DNA from: DASQFQ01 sp038238015
GTDB taxonomy: Bacteria; Actinomycetota; Thermoleophilia; Solirubrobacterales; Solirubrobacteraceae
DNA length: 64,000 nucleotides
Assembly (NCBI GenBank): GCA_038238015.1
Contig: JBBRYA010000001.1
Coordinates: 62,001-126,000 of the forward strand
Reading direction: 5' to 3'
This document shows positions 32,884 through 41,757 of this stretch, piece by piece. The notes under the pieces were generated by a model. It saw only the letters and a list, made by a program, of their open reading frames with translations. It was not told the DNA's origin and ran no database searches. The stretch's first letter is position 1, and each line of letters opens with the position of its first letter. Position numbers and translations under genes: made by a program.

Positions 32884-33861
32884 ATGCGCAGCCCATGGAG
32901 TGACGACCGTGCCGAGCGAGTGCTCGGCGCGGTCGCATCTCTCGTCCTGATCACGATCGCCGGCATGGTGGTCTTCGTCTTCGCGAAGGCTTGGCCCTCG
33001 TTCGCCCACAACGGCCTGGGCTGGTTCGGGCCGCCGGGGCACGGGTCGGTCGACGATCAGCTGACCAACATCTTCAACTCGCCCGCCGACCCGCGCCGCT
33101 ACGTCTACGAGCTCGGCGCCTGGCCGCTGCTGTGGGGCACGTTGCTCACGACGGTCGGCGCCGTGGCGCTCGGCCTCGCGATCTCCGTGCTCGCCGCGGT
33201 CTTCCTCGTCGAGTTCGCGCCCGGTCCGATTCGCAGGGTGATGCAGCCGGTGGTGCGCCTGCTCGCCGCGGTGCCGTCGGTCATCTACGGGCTGATCGGG
33301 ATCCTCGTGCTCGTCCCGTTCGTGGGCAATCACCTGATCTCGCTCGAGCGCAAGCAGTCGGTGCTCTACGTCGTCCAGCTGTCGGGCTCGAGCCTGCTCG
33401 TCGGCGTGCTGATCCTCACGGTGATGATCGTGCCGATCATGGTCGCGATCATGGCCGACGCCCTGTACGCCGTCCCGCGGACGTGGACGGAGGGCGCGAC
33501 CGCGCTGGGCGTAAACCGCTGGCGCGCGATGTGGACGGTCTCGCTGCGCGCCGCGCGCCCGGCGATCATCGCGGCCACCGTCCTCGCGACGGCGCGCGCG
33601 CTCGGCGAGGCGATCATGCTCTCGATGGTCTCGGGCTCGCAGGGCTTCGGCCCCAACCCGCTCGACGGTCTGACCTTCTTCCTCGAGCCGACGCGCCCGC
33701 TGGCCGCCACGATCGTCGACAACGCCGAAGGCCTGTCGGTCAAGCCGTTCGGCCAGACCATCTACGCGTTCGCCGCGGTGCTGCTCGTGTCGACGTTCTT
33801 CCTGTCGCTCGGCGGCTGGGCGGCCAAGCAGCCGCTGAAGCGCTACGGGACGGCCGGCTGA
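32884..33861 (+). CDS. pstC: Phosphate ABC transporter permease PstC, second copy
   Basis: A 325-residue permease with about six helices, LLAAVPSVIYGLIGILVLVP and the EAA-type loop (EGATALGVNRWRAMWTVSLRAARPAI). An external loop of about 45 residues (WFGPPGHGSVDDQLTNIFNS...) lies after the first helix. It follows pstS2 after 14 bases and overlaps pstA2 by one base. Confidence 0.93.
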   Translation: MRSPWSDDRAERVLGAVASLVLITIAGMVVFVFAKAWPSFAHNGLGWFGPPGHGSVDDQLTNIFNSPADPRRYVYELGAWPLLWGTLLTTVGAVALGLAISVLAAVFLVEFAPGPIRRVMQPVVRLLAAVPSVIYGLIGILVLVPFVGNHLISLERKQSVLYVVQLSGSSLLVGVLILTVMIVPIMVAIMADALYAVPRTWTEGATALGVNRWRAMWTVSLRAARPAIIAATVLATARALGEAIMLSMVSGSQGFGPNPLDGLTFFLEPTRPLAATIVDNAEGLSVKPFGQTIYAFAAVLLVSTFFLSLGGWAAKQPLKRYGTAG

Positions 33862-34817
33862 TGGCCGTCGCCGCTGCACCGCGCGAGCGCGCGGCCCTCG
33901 CCGAGCCGTCGCCCTCGTGGCGTCGGGGCGACAAGATCGCCGTCGGGTTGTGCTGGGCCGCGGGTCTGCTGCTGTGCGCGCTCGCCGCCGCGATCGTCCT
34001 CTACATGGGTTACAAGGGCCTGAGCCTGCTGCGGCCCGAGCTGCTGTGGCAGCGCCCGCAGGCGTCGGCCGACCAGAGCAAGACCGGCGGGTTCCTCGAC
34101 CCGCTGATCGGCACCGTGGTGCTGACCGCGCTCGGCACGGCGATCGCGCTGCCGCTGGGCGTCGCCACCGCGATCTGGCTGAGCGAGTTCGCCCGGCCCT
34201 CGTGGCTGGCCCGCGCCGTCGAGTCCGGCGTCGAGGTCATCGCCGGCACGCCGGACATCGTGCTGGCCATCTTCGGGCTCGTGCTCTTTCAGCAGTCCTT
34301 CTTCGCCTTCCTGTCGCTGACGGCGCAGGGCAACGCGGTGTTCGGGCGCTCGTTCCTGACCGCGGGAGCGATGATGGCGCTGGTGGCGCTGCCGTTCGTG
34401 GTCGGGTCCACGCGCGAGGCGCTGCAGGCGGTGCCCCGGCACGTCCGCGAGGCCTCCTACGCGCTCGGCAAGACGCGGGCGGCGACGATCCGGCGCGTGC
34501 TGCTGCCGGCGTGCCGGCCGGGCATCGCCACGGGGACGGTGCTCGGCATGGGGCGCATCGTCGGCGACACCGCCATCGTCGTCATCCTGCTCGGCGCGTC
34601 GCTGCAGTTCTCGCGCGTCGACGGGCCGCCGGTCATGGGCGACCTGCGCGGCACCGGCTCGACCCTGACGAGCTACGTCTACAACAACTCGCCCGCGGGC
34701 GAGGGCAACGCGCCCGAGAAGGCGTACGCCGCCGCCTTCGTGCTGCTGCTGGTCGTCATCGGGCTCAACCTGGCAGCCGGCCGCCTCGGCCGGGGGAGGG
34801 CGAAGTGGAAGAGCTGA
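33861..34817 (+). CDS. pstA: Phosphate ABC transporter permease PstA, second copy
   Basis: A 318-residue permease: about six helices, GVEVIAGTPDIVLAIFGLVLF and the EAA-type loop REASYALGKTRAATIRRVLLPACRPG, then GRIVGDTAIVVILLG. The usual GETAP segment is GDTAI here. The start ATG 33861 shares one base with the pstC2 stop. Confidence 0.92.
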   Translation: MAVAAAPRERAALAEPSPSWRRGDKIAVGLCWAAGLLLCALAAAIVLYMGYKGLSLLRPELLWQRPQASADQSKTGGFLDPLIGTVVLTALGTAIALPLGVATAIWLSEFARPSWLARAVESGVEVIAGTPDIVLAIFGLVLFQQSFFAFLSLTAQGNAVFGRSFLTAGAMMALVALPFVVGSTREALQAVPRHVREASYALGKTRAATIRRVLLPACRPGIATGTVLGMGRIVGDTAIVVILLGASLQFSRVDGPPVMGDLRGTGSTLTSYVYNNSPAGEGNAPEKAYAAAFVLLLVVIGLNLAAGRLGRGRAKWKS

Positions 34818-35692
34818 TGCCGCCGCCGATCCGGCGGATCGTGGTCGACGAGACGCCGACCGTCGTCGAGGGCGCCCCGACGCGGCCGGCCGCAGCACCG
34901 GCTCCGCGGCCCGCGCGCCGCGCGCCGCGCGCGGGGGTGCGCGAGCGCATGCGCATCGAGGGGCTCGGGGTCGCCTACGGCGGCAAGCCCGCCGTGCGCG
35001 ACGTCTCGCTCGAGGTCCGCGCCGGCGAGGTGCTCGCCCTGATCGGCCCGTCGGGGTGTGGCAAGACCACGCTGCTGCGCTGCCTGAACCGGCTCACCGA
35101 GTTGACGCCGTCGGCGGTCCGGACCGGGCGCCTGGTGCTCGACGACGAGGACGTCGACCGCTTCGAGGCCACACAGCTGCGCCGGCGCGTGAGCATGGTC
35201 TTCCAGCAGCCCAACCCGTTCCCCATGAGCGTGTTCGACAACGTCGCCTACGCCGTGCGCGAGCAGGCCTCGCGCCGGCCGCGCAAGGCCGACCTGCGGG
35301 GGCCGGTCGAGGAGGCGCTGCGCCGCGCCGGCCTGTGGGACGAGGTCGAGGCCGACCTCGACCATCCCGCCCTGCGCCTGTCCGGCGGACAGCAGCAGCG
35401 GCTGTGCATCGCCCGCGCGCTGGCGGCCGGCCCCGAGGTGCTGCTGCTCGACGAGCCGTGCTCGGCGCTGGATCCACGCTCGACGGCGGTCATCGAGGAG
35501 CTGATCGTCTCGTTGGCCGATGAGCTCGCGGTCGTCATCGTCACCCACAACCTGCAGCAGGCGCAGCGGATCGCCGACCGGGTCGCATTCATGTACCTCG
35601 GCGAGCTGGTCGAGTGCGGGCCGGCCGACCAGGTGTTCAGCGCGCCGCGCTCGGCACGCACGCGCGACTATGTCTCCGGGGTCTTCGGTTGA
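34817..35692 (+). CDS. pstB: Phosphate ABC transporter ATP-binding protein PstB, second copy
   Basis: The 291-residue ATPase has Walker A GPSGCGKTT, MVFQQPNPFPMSV, signature LSGGQQQRLC, normal Walker B VLLLDEPCSALDP and switch VTHNLQQA. About 45 Pro/Ala/Arg-rich residues precede the ATPase domain. The start overlaps the pstA2 stop by one base; GTG 34805 is a less likely alternative. It is coupled to the following lipoprotein gene. Confidence 0.94.
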   Translation: MPPPIRRIVVDETPTVVEGAPTRPAAAPAPRPARRAPRAGVRERMRIEGLGVAYGGKPAVRDVSLEVRAGEVLALIGPSGCGKTTLLRCLNRLTELTPSAVRTGRLVLDDEDVDRFEATQLRRRVSMVFQQPNPFPMSVFDNVAYAVREQASRRPRKADLRGPVEEALRRAGLWDEVEADLDHPALRLSGGQQQRLCIARALAAGPEVLLLDEPCSALDPRSTAVIEELIVSLADELAVVIVTHNLQQAQRIADRVAFMYLGELVECGPADQVFSAPRSARTRDYVSGVFG

Positions 35693-36423
35693 GGCACGGC
35701 CGCCTGCTCATGCTCGCGCTCTCGCTCGCCCCGCTCCTGCTCGCCGCCTGCGAGTCCTCGCAGGACAAGTCGGCGCGGCTCGCGAAGTCGGCCGGGACAC
35801 GGGCGCTGGAGAAGGGCGTCGTCGTGACGGCGCGCAACCCGGACGTCGAGGTCCTCAAGACCGCGGTGATCGAGGACCGCTACGGGACGGCCGCCGCGGT
35901 GCAGCTGCACATGAAGAGCTCGCGGGTGCAGGTCGGGCTTCCGCTCTCCTTCCAGGTGCTCGACAAGGCCGGCAGGCGCGCGTACGCCAACGACCTTCCC
36001 GGCCTTGCGACTTCGCTCACGCACGTGCCGCTGCTGCGGCCCGGCGAGCGGGTGTGGTGGGTCGACGACCAGGTCGGGGCCAAGGGCGCCCGGCTCCTCG
36101 ACGCGCGCGTCGGGCGCGCATCCGCCGCGGCGCCAGCCAACGCGCCGAGGCTCGTCCCCACCGCGATGGCGCTCCACCAGGACACCTCCGGGGCCTTCAC
36201 GAGCGGGCGCTTGCGCAACCTGTCGGCGATCGAGCAGCGCCAGGTGACGGTCTTCGCGGTCGCGGAGCGCGGGGGCCGCGTGGTCGCGGCCGGCCGTGCC
36301 GGTATCGAGCGCCTGAAGGCGCGCAAGTCCGCCCTGTTCAAGGTGTTCTGGATCGGCGATCCGAAGGGTGCGAAGCTGCGCATCTTCGCCCCGCCCACAG
36401 TGCTCAGCAAGGAGGCGAAGTGA
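35689..36423 (+). CDS. Predicted lipoprotein in the second pst operon
   Basis: The protein is about 244 residues. TTG 35689 overlaps the pstB2 stop (TTGA) and gives a classical lipoprotein signal (RHGRLLMLALSLAPLLLAAC, lipobox LAAC); ATG 35710 is the alternative. The mature part has two beta-rich stretches (VVVTARNPDVEVLKTAVIED; RQVTVFAVAERGGRVVAAGR). No family recognised. It could tether or assist the unlipidated PstS2, or act independently; operon position is the only evidence. Confidence 0.7.
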   Translation: MRHGRLLMLALSLAPLLLAACESSQDKSARLAKSAGTRALEKGVVVTARNPDVEVLKTAVIEDRYGTAAAVQLHMKSSRVQVGLPLSFQVLDKAGRRAYANDLPGLATSLTHVPLLRPGERVWWVDDQVGAKGARLLDARVGRASAAAPANAPRLVPTAMALHQDTSGAFTSGRLRNLSAIEQRQVTVFAVAERGGRVVAAGRAGIERLKARKSALFKVFWIGDPKGAKLRIFAPPTVLSKEAK

Positions 36424-37367
36424 GCGACGCAACGACCGAGATGGACCGCCCGACCTTCGGGCCCCAGGGGGAGCCGTGCGCGAATTGCGGTGCGCGGCTC
36501 GCCCGCGACCAGCGCTATTGCCTGCAGTGCGGCACGCGGCGCACGGGCATGGCGACGCTGCTCTCCGAGGCGCGCGACCCGCGCCCAGGCGCCGCCGCGC
36601 CGCTGGCGGGCCCCACGCCGCTCGGACCGCCGCCTCCACCGCTGGACTCGCCCTGGCGGCTCGACGCCGGGCTGCTCGCCGGGGTCGGCTGCCTGCTGCT
36701 TGCGCTGCTCGTCGGCGTGCTGATCGGCCGCAGCGGGAGCGGGGGAGGCACGCCGCGCGCAGCGGCGCCGCAGGTCGTGACCGTCGGCGGCGCGACGCCT
36801 GCGGGCGCGACCGGAACGACCGACGCCGCCTTCGCCTCGGACTGGCCCGCGGGCAAGCGCGGCTTCACCGTGCAGCTGCAGTCGCTCCCCAAGAAGGGCA
36901 CGGAAGCCGGCGCCGTCGCCGCCGCGAAGTCCGCGGCCGCGGCGAAGGGAGCGCCCGCCGTCGGCGCGCTGGACTCCGACGCCTACGGGACCCTCGACCC
37001 CGGCCGCTACGTGATCTTCTCCGGCAGCTACGCGAACCGCAAGGCCGCGAAGGCCGCGCTCGCCAAGGTCAAGACGCGCTTCCCGCAGGCGACCGTGGTC
37101 GAGGTCGCCGGCCAGGCCCAGAAGCAGGCGTCCTCGGACGGCGGCGGCTCCACGAGCAGGGCCGGCGGCACCGGTAAGGTCAAGGCGCCGAGCAAGGCCG
37201 AGCAGGCTGCAGGCGCGAAGGCGATCCAGGACATTCAGAGCGCCACCGGCAAGGACTACTCGAAGAAGTCGGCGAAGTTGCCCAAGACGCTGGTCACCCC
37301 CGGCGCACCGCCGCCGAAGGACAACAAGCCCGCCGGTGGCGGGTCCTCGACCCAGACGTTCAAGTGA
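36420..37367 (+). CDS. Zinc-ribbon membrane protein with SPOR-like domain
   Basis: The 315-residue protein has a zinc ribbon (CANCGARLARDQRYCLQCG, about residues 20-38), a Pro-rich stretch and one membrane helix (LLAGVGCLLLALLVGVLIG). An outer SPOR-like domain (about 140-230: GFTVQLQSLPKKGTEAGAVA...YVIFSGSYANRKAAKAALAK) and a low-complexity tail follow. SPOR domains often bind denuded peptidoglycan. GTG 36420 overlaps the lipoprotein stop and has AAGGAGG upstream. Part of the same operon as pst2. Confidence 0.72.
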   Translation: MSDATTEMDRPTFGPQGEPCANCGARLARDQRYCLQCGTRRTGMATLLSEARDPRPGAAAPLAGPTPLGPPPPPLDSPWRLDAGLLAGVGCLLLALLVGVLIGRSGSGGGTPRAAAPQVVTVGGATPAGATGTTDAAFASDWPAGKRGFTVQLQSLPKKGTEAGAVAAAKSAAAAKGAPAVGALDSDAYGTLDPGRYVIFSGSYANRKAAKAALAKVKTRFPQATVVEVAGQAQKQASSDGGGSTSRAGGTGKVKAPSKAEQAAGAKAIQDIQSATGKDYSKKSAKLPKTLVTPGAPPPKDNKPAGGGSSTQTFK

Positions 37368-37735
37368 GCCTCATCGACCGCATCCGCCCCGCTCGGGCAG
37401 CCGCGCCGCCGCCGGCCGCGCCGTCGGTTGCCCCACTCGAACGGCGCCGCGCAGAGCTCGCGGCCCAGGTCGCCGAGCTGCAGTTCGATCTCGGCGGGCT
37501 GGCGTACGAGATGGCCATCCGCGACCACTTCGTGCTCGAGGTGCTGCTGCGACGTGCCGCCGAGCTCCAGCAGGCCGACGGGGAGCTCGGCGAGGTCGAC
37601 CGGTTGCTGCGCGCCGACCGCACCGCGGAGACCGGCACATGCCCCGCCTGCAGCGCGCCGCACTCCCGGGGCGCGGCGTACTGCTGGCAGTGCGGTGCAG
37701 CGCTCATGGACGAGCCCGGCGAGGGGGCCTCTTAG
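37364..37735 (+). CDS. Coiled-coil protein with C-terminal zinc ribbon
   Basis: The 123-residue protein has an Ala/Pro-rich start, a helical coiled-coil middle (ERRRAELAAQVAELQFDLGGL to EVDRLLRADR) and a C-terminal zinc ribbon CPACSAPHSRGAAYCWQCG. GTG 37364 overlaps the preceding stop (GTGA). No catalytic motif. It probably partners the zinc-ribbon membrane protein just upstream; that is inferred from position and the shared module. Confidence 0.68.
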   Translation: MSLIDRIRPARAAAPPPAAPSVAPLERRRAELAAQVAELQFDLGGLAYEMAIRDHFVLEVLLRRAAELQQADGELGEVDRLLRADRTAETGTCPACSAPHSRGAAYCWQCGAALMDEPGEGAS

Positions 37736-37778
37736 CGCCGCTCAGTCGTCGGCGAGGCGCCCGAGCAGCAAGACGTGG

Positions 37779-37898
37779 GTGCGGCCGGCGCTGATCGTCG
37801 GCTGCGGCATCGCCGTCTTTCACGCAGCTCAGCGGATCGAGATGACCATCTACTACGCCCCGACGGTCCTGACGACGGCGGGGGAGGTCGCCGCATAG
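37779..37898 (+). CDS. Possible small membrane peptide, 39 aa
   Basis: GTG 37779 opens a 39-codon frame, VRPALIVGCGIAVFHAAQRI then EMTIYYAPTVLTTAGEVAA. Third codon positions are almost all G or C, as in real genes here. A hydrophobic N-terminal segment is visible. No ribosome site stands out and no family is recognised. Confidence 0.35.
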   Translation: MRPALIVGCGIAVFHAAQRIEMTIYYAPTVLTTAGEVAA

Positions 37899-37904
37899 CC
37901 AGGC

Positions 37905-39356
37905 CTAGCCGTCGACGAACAGACTGTCGAGCGGTCCGAGCAGCGCCATCGAGCGGCGCGAGACCCCGGCGAGCTCGGACAGCCGGTGGGTCTGGGGCTC
38001 GCCGCGGTTGCGGCGCTCGAGCTGCTCGGCGGCGATCGGGCGCCACAGCTCGTCGATGACGCGCGCCGGATCGCCCGCGACCTGCTCGATCGGGCGCTCC
38101 AAGTGCTCGGCCCAGAGCCGCAGGCGGGTCTCGCGGGCGAGCTCGGGATCGCAGCTCACCACGTTCATCTCGGAGTCGTTGAAGAACGAGTGCTCGTTGA
38201 GGTTGGCCGAGCCCACGGTCAGCCAGGCGTCGTCGACGATCCCGATCTTCGCGTGGACGTAGAGCGCGCCCGACAGCCGGCCGCTGAGGGAGGAGATCGT
38301 GGCGGCCAGGAAGCGCCCGGCGCCGTTGTCGGCGGCGGCCAGGACGCTGAGCTGGCCGCGCGTGCTGTCGGCGCCGTTGTTGGGCTTGGCCGGAAGCAGC
38401 ACGACCACGCGGAAGTCGTCGCTGGGAGGATGGCGCAGCTTGTCCTCGAGGATGTCCACGATGTCGGTCGACCACAGGAACTGGCTCTCGAGGTAGACCA
38501 GCGTGCGCGCCGAGCGCAGCGCGCGCGTGTAGGCCTCGAGGATCCGGAAGTCACCGTTGGGAAGGAAGTCGTAGAGGTTCTCGGGGACGGTGCGCACGAC
38601 CTGGAGCTCCAGGTCGCCGGCGGGCGCCGGCGCCGGCGTGTCCTCGAGCCGTTCGCCGTCCACCTCGCGCCAGCGCGCCGCGAAGTGCGCCGCGACGTCG
38701 CCCACCGCCGGGCCGCGCACGCACGTGGACGCGTCGTGCCAGCCCATCCGCCCGCGCATCGAGTGATCGCTGGAGTCGAAGCGATCCCCGCCCAGCGAGG
38801 TCAGGTCGATGCCGCCGACGAACGCCACCTCGCCGTCGACGATCACGAGCTTCTCGTGATGGCAGTGCATCGGGCGCTCGTTGGAGTCCAGTGCGCAGCG
38901 CACGCGCGTGCCCCGGAGCAGCTCAGCGCGCACCTGTCGCACCTCGGAGCGACGGGGCGCGAAGACCGGGACCGGCGCCCCGGCCCATAGCAACACCCTG
39001 ACGTCGACCCGCTCGGCCAGCTCCCCGAGCAGGTCGCGCAGGTGCTTCGCGCCGTCGTCGCGGGTGAGCCCGAAGCCGGGCGTGACGTGCCAGCCGGCGA
39101 TGTGCACGTGCGAGCGGGCGCCGGCGAGCGCCGCGGCGATCCGCGGCAGCGCCTCCCCGCCGTCGATCAGGACGTCGAGCGTGGAGCCCGCACGCGGCGG
39201 CGGGTCGCCGGCGGCCCACAGCGAGCCGTCGTTGGGAGGATCGAGCTGATGGAGCCGCCCGATCGACCGCAGCCGCCGGCGATGCAGCGAGCGATTCGCG
39301 CCGTCGATGCCGCGGCCCAACCACCTGTCGACGCGCTCGATGGGACTGGAGGGCAC
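37905..39356 (-). CDS. Phospholipase D / cardiolipin synthase-like protein
   Basis: The 483-residue protein has two HKD motifs: HHEKLVIVDGEVAFVGG (about residue 165) and HAKIGIVDDAWLTVGSANLN (about 365). This is the paired layout of PLD-family phosphatidyl transferases. No N-terminal membrane helices are present, unlike typical cardiolipin synthases, so it may be a cytosolic or peripheral PLD. Phospholipid turnover is the likely role. Confidence 0.88.
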   Translation of the reverse strand: MPSSPIERVDRWLGRGIDGANRSLHRRRLRSIGRLHQLDPPNDGSLWAAGDPPPRAGSTLDVLIDGGEALPRIAAALAGARSHVHIAGWHVTPGFGLTRDDGAKHLRDLLGELAERVDVRVLLWAGAPVPVFAPRRSEVRQVRAELLRGTRVRCALDSNERPMHCHHEKLVIVDGEVAFVGGIDLTSLGGDRFDSSDHSMRGRMGWHDASTCVRGPAVGDVAAHFAARWREVDGERLEDTPAPAPAGDLELQVVRTVPENLYDFLPNGDFRILEAYTRALRSARTLVYLESQFLWSTDIVDILEDKLRHPPSDDFRVVVLLPAKPNNGADSTRGQLSVLAAADNGAGRFLAATISSLSGRLSGALYVHAKIGIVDDAWLTVGSANLNEHSFFNDSEMNVVSCDPELARETRLRLWAEHLERPIEQVAGDPARVIDELWRPIAAEQLERRNRGEPQTHRLSELAGVSRRSMALLGPLDSLFVDG

Positions 39357-39373
39357 GCGCGAGTCTTACCCGA

Positions 39374-39862
39374 TCACCCGCGCACGCGCAGCTCGATGGC
39401 GCCCGCGGGTGCGAGCAGCATCGTGAGGCCCGACCGCGGGTCGCGCGGCGAGCGCCGGCGCTCGCGCAGGACGATGGCCGACCAGGGGCGGCCGGCGTCG
39501 AGCTCGCCGGCCAGCTCTGCCGCGAGCTCGCGCGGGACGAAGCCGGCCTGCTCGGCTCCGGCAGCGTCGCAGACGGCGATCGCGTTGGGGTCGTGCGGGT
39601 TCGCGGCGTCGCGCCGCAGCGTCAGCCGCTTCCCGGGGTCGAACGCGTCGGAGGCCAGCGCGGCCGCGTGGTGAGCCGCCGCGCCCGCCACTCCGGCCAC
39701 GCGCACGCCGCGCGCGGCGAGCTCCGGCGCGTCGCGGGCGAGGTAGCGGCCGGATTCGGGGTCGATCACGTTGTAGCCGGCGACCCACACCTCGCCGCCG
39801 TCGTCGGGGTACCAGTAGCGCTCCTCGAAGATGACCTCGACGGCCACGGCGTCACCGTCCAT
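39374..39862 (-). CDS. HIRAN-domain protein
   Basis: A 162-residue protein. The second half matches HIRAN: VRVAGVAGAAAHHAAAL, GKRLTLRRDAANPHDPNAIAV and QAGFVPRELAAELAGEL. HIRAN domains bind DNA ends or stalled forks and occur fused or alone. The first 50 residues are an acidic, aromatic-rich strand region (EVIFEERYWYPDDGG). ATG 39862 has TAGCCT 6 bases upstream, a leaderless arrangement. Confidence 0.78.
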   Translation of the reverse strand: MDGDAVAVEVIFEERYWYPDDGGEVWVAGYNVIDPESGRYLARDAPELAARGVRVAGVAGAAAHHAAALASDAFDPGKRLTLRRDAANPHDPNAIAVCDAAGAEQAGFVPRELAAELAGELDAGRPWSAIVLRERRRSPRDPRSGLTMLLAPAGAIELRVRG

Positions 39863-39897
39863 GCAACGAGGCTACGCCCGAGGGGTAGGGGACAGCC

Positions 39898-40743
39898 ATG
39901 AGCGTCGACATCGCCTTCGTGCTGGGTGGGGGCGGCCACCTCGGCGCGCACGAGGTCGGCATGCTGCGCGCCCTGCTGGAGCGGGGGATACGACCCGATC
40001 TCGTGCTGGGCACCTCGGTCGGGGCGATCAACGGCGCCGCCGTGGCGGCAGATCCGTCAGTCGCCGCCGTCGCGCGGCTGGCGCAGATGTGGGCGGCGAT
40101 CGCGGAGCGCGACGTCTTCGACGGCTCGATCCTCGCCCGGCTCGGGACGCTCGCGCGCACCCGCACCCACCTGCACTCCAACGACTCGCTGCGGGCGCTG
40201 CTCGCCGACTCGCTGCCGGTCCAGCGCATCGAGCAGCTCGCGGTACCGTTCCAGTGCGTGGCGGCGAGCATCGAGCAGGCCTCCGAGCACTGGTTCACGG
40301 AGGGGCCGCTGGTCGACGCCGTGCTGGCCTCCGCGTCGGTGCCGGGGATCCTGCCGCCCTATGAGATCGACGGCGAGCACTTCCTCGACGGCGGGATCGT
40401 CAACTCGATCCCGGTCGGCCGGGCCGTCGTGCTCGGCGCGACCTGCATCTACGTGATGCACGTCGGGCGCCTGGACCGCCCGCTCGCGCCGCCGCGCTGG
40501 CCCTGGGAGGTGGGGCTCGTCGCGTTCGAGATCGCCCGCCGCCATCGCTTCCTCGGAGACCTGGCGGCGCTGCCCGAGGGCGTCGGAGTGCACGTGCTGC
40601 CGACGGGCCAGGGCGACCCCCCGCGCTACAACGACCTCTCCCAGCTGCGCTACCGCGACTCGGGGGGCAGCACCGAGCTCATCGCTCGCGCCCACGAAGC
40701 CTCGCTGGCCTACCTGCGCGAGCACGGGCTGGGAGAGGGCTGA
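39898..40743 (+). CDS. Patatin-like phospholipase
   Basis: This 281-residue lipid hydrolase has the patatin signature: oxyanion loop GGGGHLG, nucleophile elbow GTSVG (Ser near residue 43) and the dyad Asp in LDGGIVNSIPVG (near residue 164). It is probably cytosolic or peripheral. Its stop overlaps the start of the acyltransferase by one base, so deacylation and reacylation functions may be coupled. Confidence 0.9.
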   Translation: MSVDIAFVLGGGGHLGAHEVGMLRALLERGIRPDLVLGTSVGAINGAAVAADPSVAAVARLAQMWAAIAERDVFDGSILARLGTLARTRTHLHSNDSLRALLADSLPVQRIEQLAVPFQCVAASIEQASEHWFTEGPLVDAVLASASVPGILPPYEIDGEHFLDGGIVNSIPVGRAVVLGATCIYVMHVGRLDRPLAPPRWPWEVGLVAFEIARRHRFLGDLAALPEGVGVHVLPTGQGDPPRYNDLSQLRYRDSGGSTELIARAHEASLAYLREHGLGEG

Positions 40744-41753
40744 TGCCGGTCCCGCCCGCGTTCGTCCGTCGTCTCCTGCTGGCTCCGCTGGTGGCGGCGC
40801 TCGAGGTGGCGCTGCTGCTGGCGAGCCCGCTGCTGCTCGTGCTCGCGGCGCTGCTCTCTCCGCTGCTGGGCGGGCGCAGGCCGCTGCGGATGCTGGCGAT
40901 CGTGCTCGTCTTCGCGGCCCGCCACCTCGAGGCGATGATCGCGCTGCTCGGCCTGTGGGTGCGCAGCGGCTTCGGTGCGACGGCGGGCTCGGAGCCGATG
41001 CAGGCGGCGCACTTCGCGGTCATGCGCCGGCTCGTCAGCAGCGTCTACGACACGGTCGTGCGCGTCGCGCGCGTGCACGTGAGCGTGCGCGACTCACACG
41101 GCGCCGAGGCGGTGCTGTCGGCCGGCGAGGTGCCGGTGGTCGTGCTCGCGCGGCACGCGGGCGAGGGCGACTCGCTGCTGGTTCTGCATCAACTGCTGTG
41201 CCGCTACGGCCGGCGTCCCCGGATCGTCTTGCACGAGGCGCTCAGGCTCGACCCGCTGATCGACGTCCTCGGGAGCCGGCTGCCGCACCGCTTCGTCGAT
41301 CCGCGCGGCGGCGACACCGAGGTCGAGATCGCCGCGATGGCCGGCGACGTCGACGAGTGGGGAGCGGTCCTGATCTTCCCCGAGGGCGGCAACTTCTCCC
41401 AGGCGCGGCGCCAGAAGAGCATCGAGCGGCTCGAGCAGGGCGGCTTCGAGGAGGAGGCGGGCTGGGCTCGCGACATGCGTCACGTCTCCGCGCCTCGCCC
41501 GGGGGGCGCGCTCGCGGCGATCGAAGCCGCGCCGCACGCCGACGTGATCTTCGTGGGCTACGTCGGCTTCCCGACGGGCCTGGCCGAGCTGTGGCGGCTG
41601 CTGCCGCACCCGCAGCCGGTCGAGGTCCACCTCTGGCGCGTCGCGGCCGCCGACATCCCGGCCGGGCGCGACGAGCGCATCGACTGGCTGTTCGGCTGGT
41701 GGCGCACGCTCGATGACTGGGTCGGCGAGCGCCAGGAGGTGCCGGCGGAGTAG
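40743..41753 (+). CDS. Lysophospholipid acyltransferase (PlsC-like)
   Basis: A 336-residue protein with two or three N-terminal hydrophobic segments (LLLAPLVAALEVALLLASPLLL, LAIVLVFAARHLEAMIALLG). The PlsC motif 1 variant is ARHAGEGDSLL (H-x4-D) and motif 3 is IFPEGGNFS. Acylation of lysophosphatidate or a related acceptor is expected at the membrane. It is translationally linked to the patatin gene. Confidence 0.8.
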   Translation: MPVPPAFVRRLLLAPLVAALEVALLLASPLLLVLAALLSPLLGGRRPLRMLAIVLVFAARHLEAMIALLGLWVRSGFGATAGSEPMQAAHFAVMRRLVSSVYDTVVRVARVHVSVRDSHGAEAVLSAGEVPVVVLARHAGEGDSLLVLHQLLCRYGRRPRIVLHEALRLDPLIDVLGSRLPHRFVDPRGGDTEVEIAAMAGDVDEWGAVLIFPEGGNFSQARRQKSIERLEQGGFEEEAGWARDMRHVSAPRPGGALAAIEAAPHADVIFVGYVGFPTGLAELWRLLPHPQPVEVHLWRVAAADIPAGRDERIDWLFGWWRTLDDWVGERQEVPAE

Positions 41754-41757
41754 GCCG

